Part shown: positions 5,549-6,187 of the stretch, piece by piece
How the letters are laid out: every line of letters starts with the position of its first letter
Numbering within the stretch: the stretch's first letter is position 1
NCBI GenBank assembly: GCA_030673585.1
Contig: DAOVIU010000080.1
Span: 1-6,187 of the forward strand
Source of the DNA: Pseudomonadota bacterium
Lineage (GTDB): Bacteria > Desulfobacterota > BSN033 > G020346125
Direction of reading: 5' to 3'
Length of the DNA: 6,187 bases
Program-made: the position numbers and the translations under genes
The notes under the pieces: model-generated
The model's database searches: none
Seen by the model: only the letters and a program-made list of their open reading frames with translations
What the model was told of the DNA's origin: nothing

Positions 5549-6187
5549 TTACGCCTCCCTTTCGATGGGCAATTTAACGGTAAAGATTACCCCTCGGCCA
5601 GGGTCATTGTCCACCTCGATGAAGCCGCGGTGCCCATCTACAATCCGGTGGCAAATGGCCAACCCAAGTCCCGTTCCCCACCCCTTGGTGGTGAAGAAGG
5701 GGTTGAAAATATTTCGGAGTACCTCGGAGGGAATTCCGCCCCCTGTATCCCCTATCTCGATACCGACATAATCCCGGCCTTTTTGTGAGAAGGGAAAGGT
5801 CCTTATCGTCAACCTCCCTCCACTTCTCATGGCGTCCCTCGCGTTGGAGAGGAGGTTGACGAATACCTGCTTGATCTGTTGGTAATCGCAGGGGATCTCC
5901 GGTAACGTGGAGTCGAGGGACTTCTCGGCCGTAATCCCTCGGGACTTCAGCTCATCCTCCATTCCCATCAAGGTCTCCTCAATGATCCCATTAAGCTCGA
6001 ATTTTTCGAGGGACACCTTGGAAGCCTTGGAAAAGCTGAGGACGTCGTTGAGAATACCCTCCAAGCGATCCACCTCTTTGATGATAGCGTCCGCGTACCT
6101 CTTCTCGTAGAGGCCGTTGTCGAGCTGTTGATATAACCTTCTCGTGAACGCACCGATGGAGACCAGCGGGTTCCTAATCTCGTGGGC
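5549..6187 (-). CDS. Sensor histidine kinase, C-terminal part
   Basis: These are the catalytic domains of a sensor kinase; the frame is open through the right edge, so the sensor region is outside the window. The visible protein (212 residues) starts exactly at the H box, A-HEIRNPLVSIGAF, with the phosphoacceptor His as visible residue 2, followed by the rest of the HisKA dimerisation helix pair. The ATP-binding domain follows. It has the N box with QVFVNLLSNARDAM (key Asn about 115), the G1 box GDTGGGIP (Asp about 147), the F box NPFFTTK, and the G2 box GWGTGLGLAI, then the terminal strand GRGVIFTVKLPI. All catalytic motifs are present. A shorter reading from GTG 6073 would cut away the H box and is rejected. 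The layout resembles NtrB/AtoS/ZraS-type kinases. It is upstream of, and probably co-transcribed with, the lone receiver protein, forming a two-component pair whose signal is unknown. Confidence 0.94.
   Translation of the reverse strand, partial: AHEIRNPLVSIGAFTRRLYQQLDNGLYEKRYADAIIKEVDRLEGILNDVLSFSKASKVSLEKFELNGIIEETLMGMEDELKSRGITAEKSLDSTLPEIPCDYQQIKQVFVNLLSNARDAMRSGGRLTIRTFPFSQKGRDYVGIEIGDTGGGIPSEVLRNIFNPFFTTKGWGTGLGLAICHRIVDGHRGFIEVDNDPGRGVIFTVKLPIEREA

Overview
The window looks like chromosomal DNA of a Gram-negative bacterium with roughly 50 % GC. The style fits a Desulfobacterota-type (former Deltaproteobacteria) or related environmental lineage. That placement is an inference from gene content: a sigma-54 promoter, a PilZ protein, an NtrB/AtoS-like histidine kinase paired with a lone receiver protein, and a polysaccharide-type SGNH/SxtJ/carbamoyltransferase cluster. 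No species can be named from the sequence.

Left part, plus strand, 1-3310: four co-directional genes that look like one operon. They are the C-terminal part of an SGNH/GDSL-type hydrolase (5' end outside the window), a small SxtJ-family membrane protein, a 49-residue DUF5989-type membrane protein at 1263-1412 that is easily missed, and a full-length NodU/CmcH/TobZ-type O-carbamoyltransferase. The carbamoyltransferase most likely starts at 1430, so the open frame running up from 1283 is not all coding. This combination recurs in surface-polysaccharide and saxitoxin-like loci. The two small membrane proteins have no established function. The reasonable hypothesis is a membrane-associated carbamoyl/acyl tailoring module acting on an extracellular glycan or secondary metabolite.

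Middle, 3311-3691: a noncoding stretch ending in a textbook sigma-54 (-24/-12) promoter at 3640-3655, with a perfect 10-bp palindrome about 100 bp upstream of the predicted transcription start. It drives a PilZ-domain protein (3692-4147) that keeps both c-di-GMP-binding motifs.

Right part, minus strand, 4125-6187: transcription runs from the right edge leftward. First comes a sensor histidine kinase (N-terminus outside the window), then a stand-alone receiver-domain response regulator, then tRNA-Ala(CGC) with an encoded CCA, then proC (pyrroline-5-carboxylate reductase). proC and the PilZ gene converge and overlap tail to tail by 23 bp. The kinase/regulator pair and the PilZ gene point to signalling, while proC and the tRNA are housekeeping genes. 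Nothing in the window shows a mobile element, CRISPR array or integration scar.
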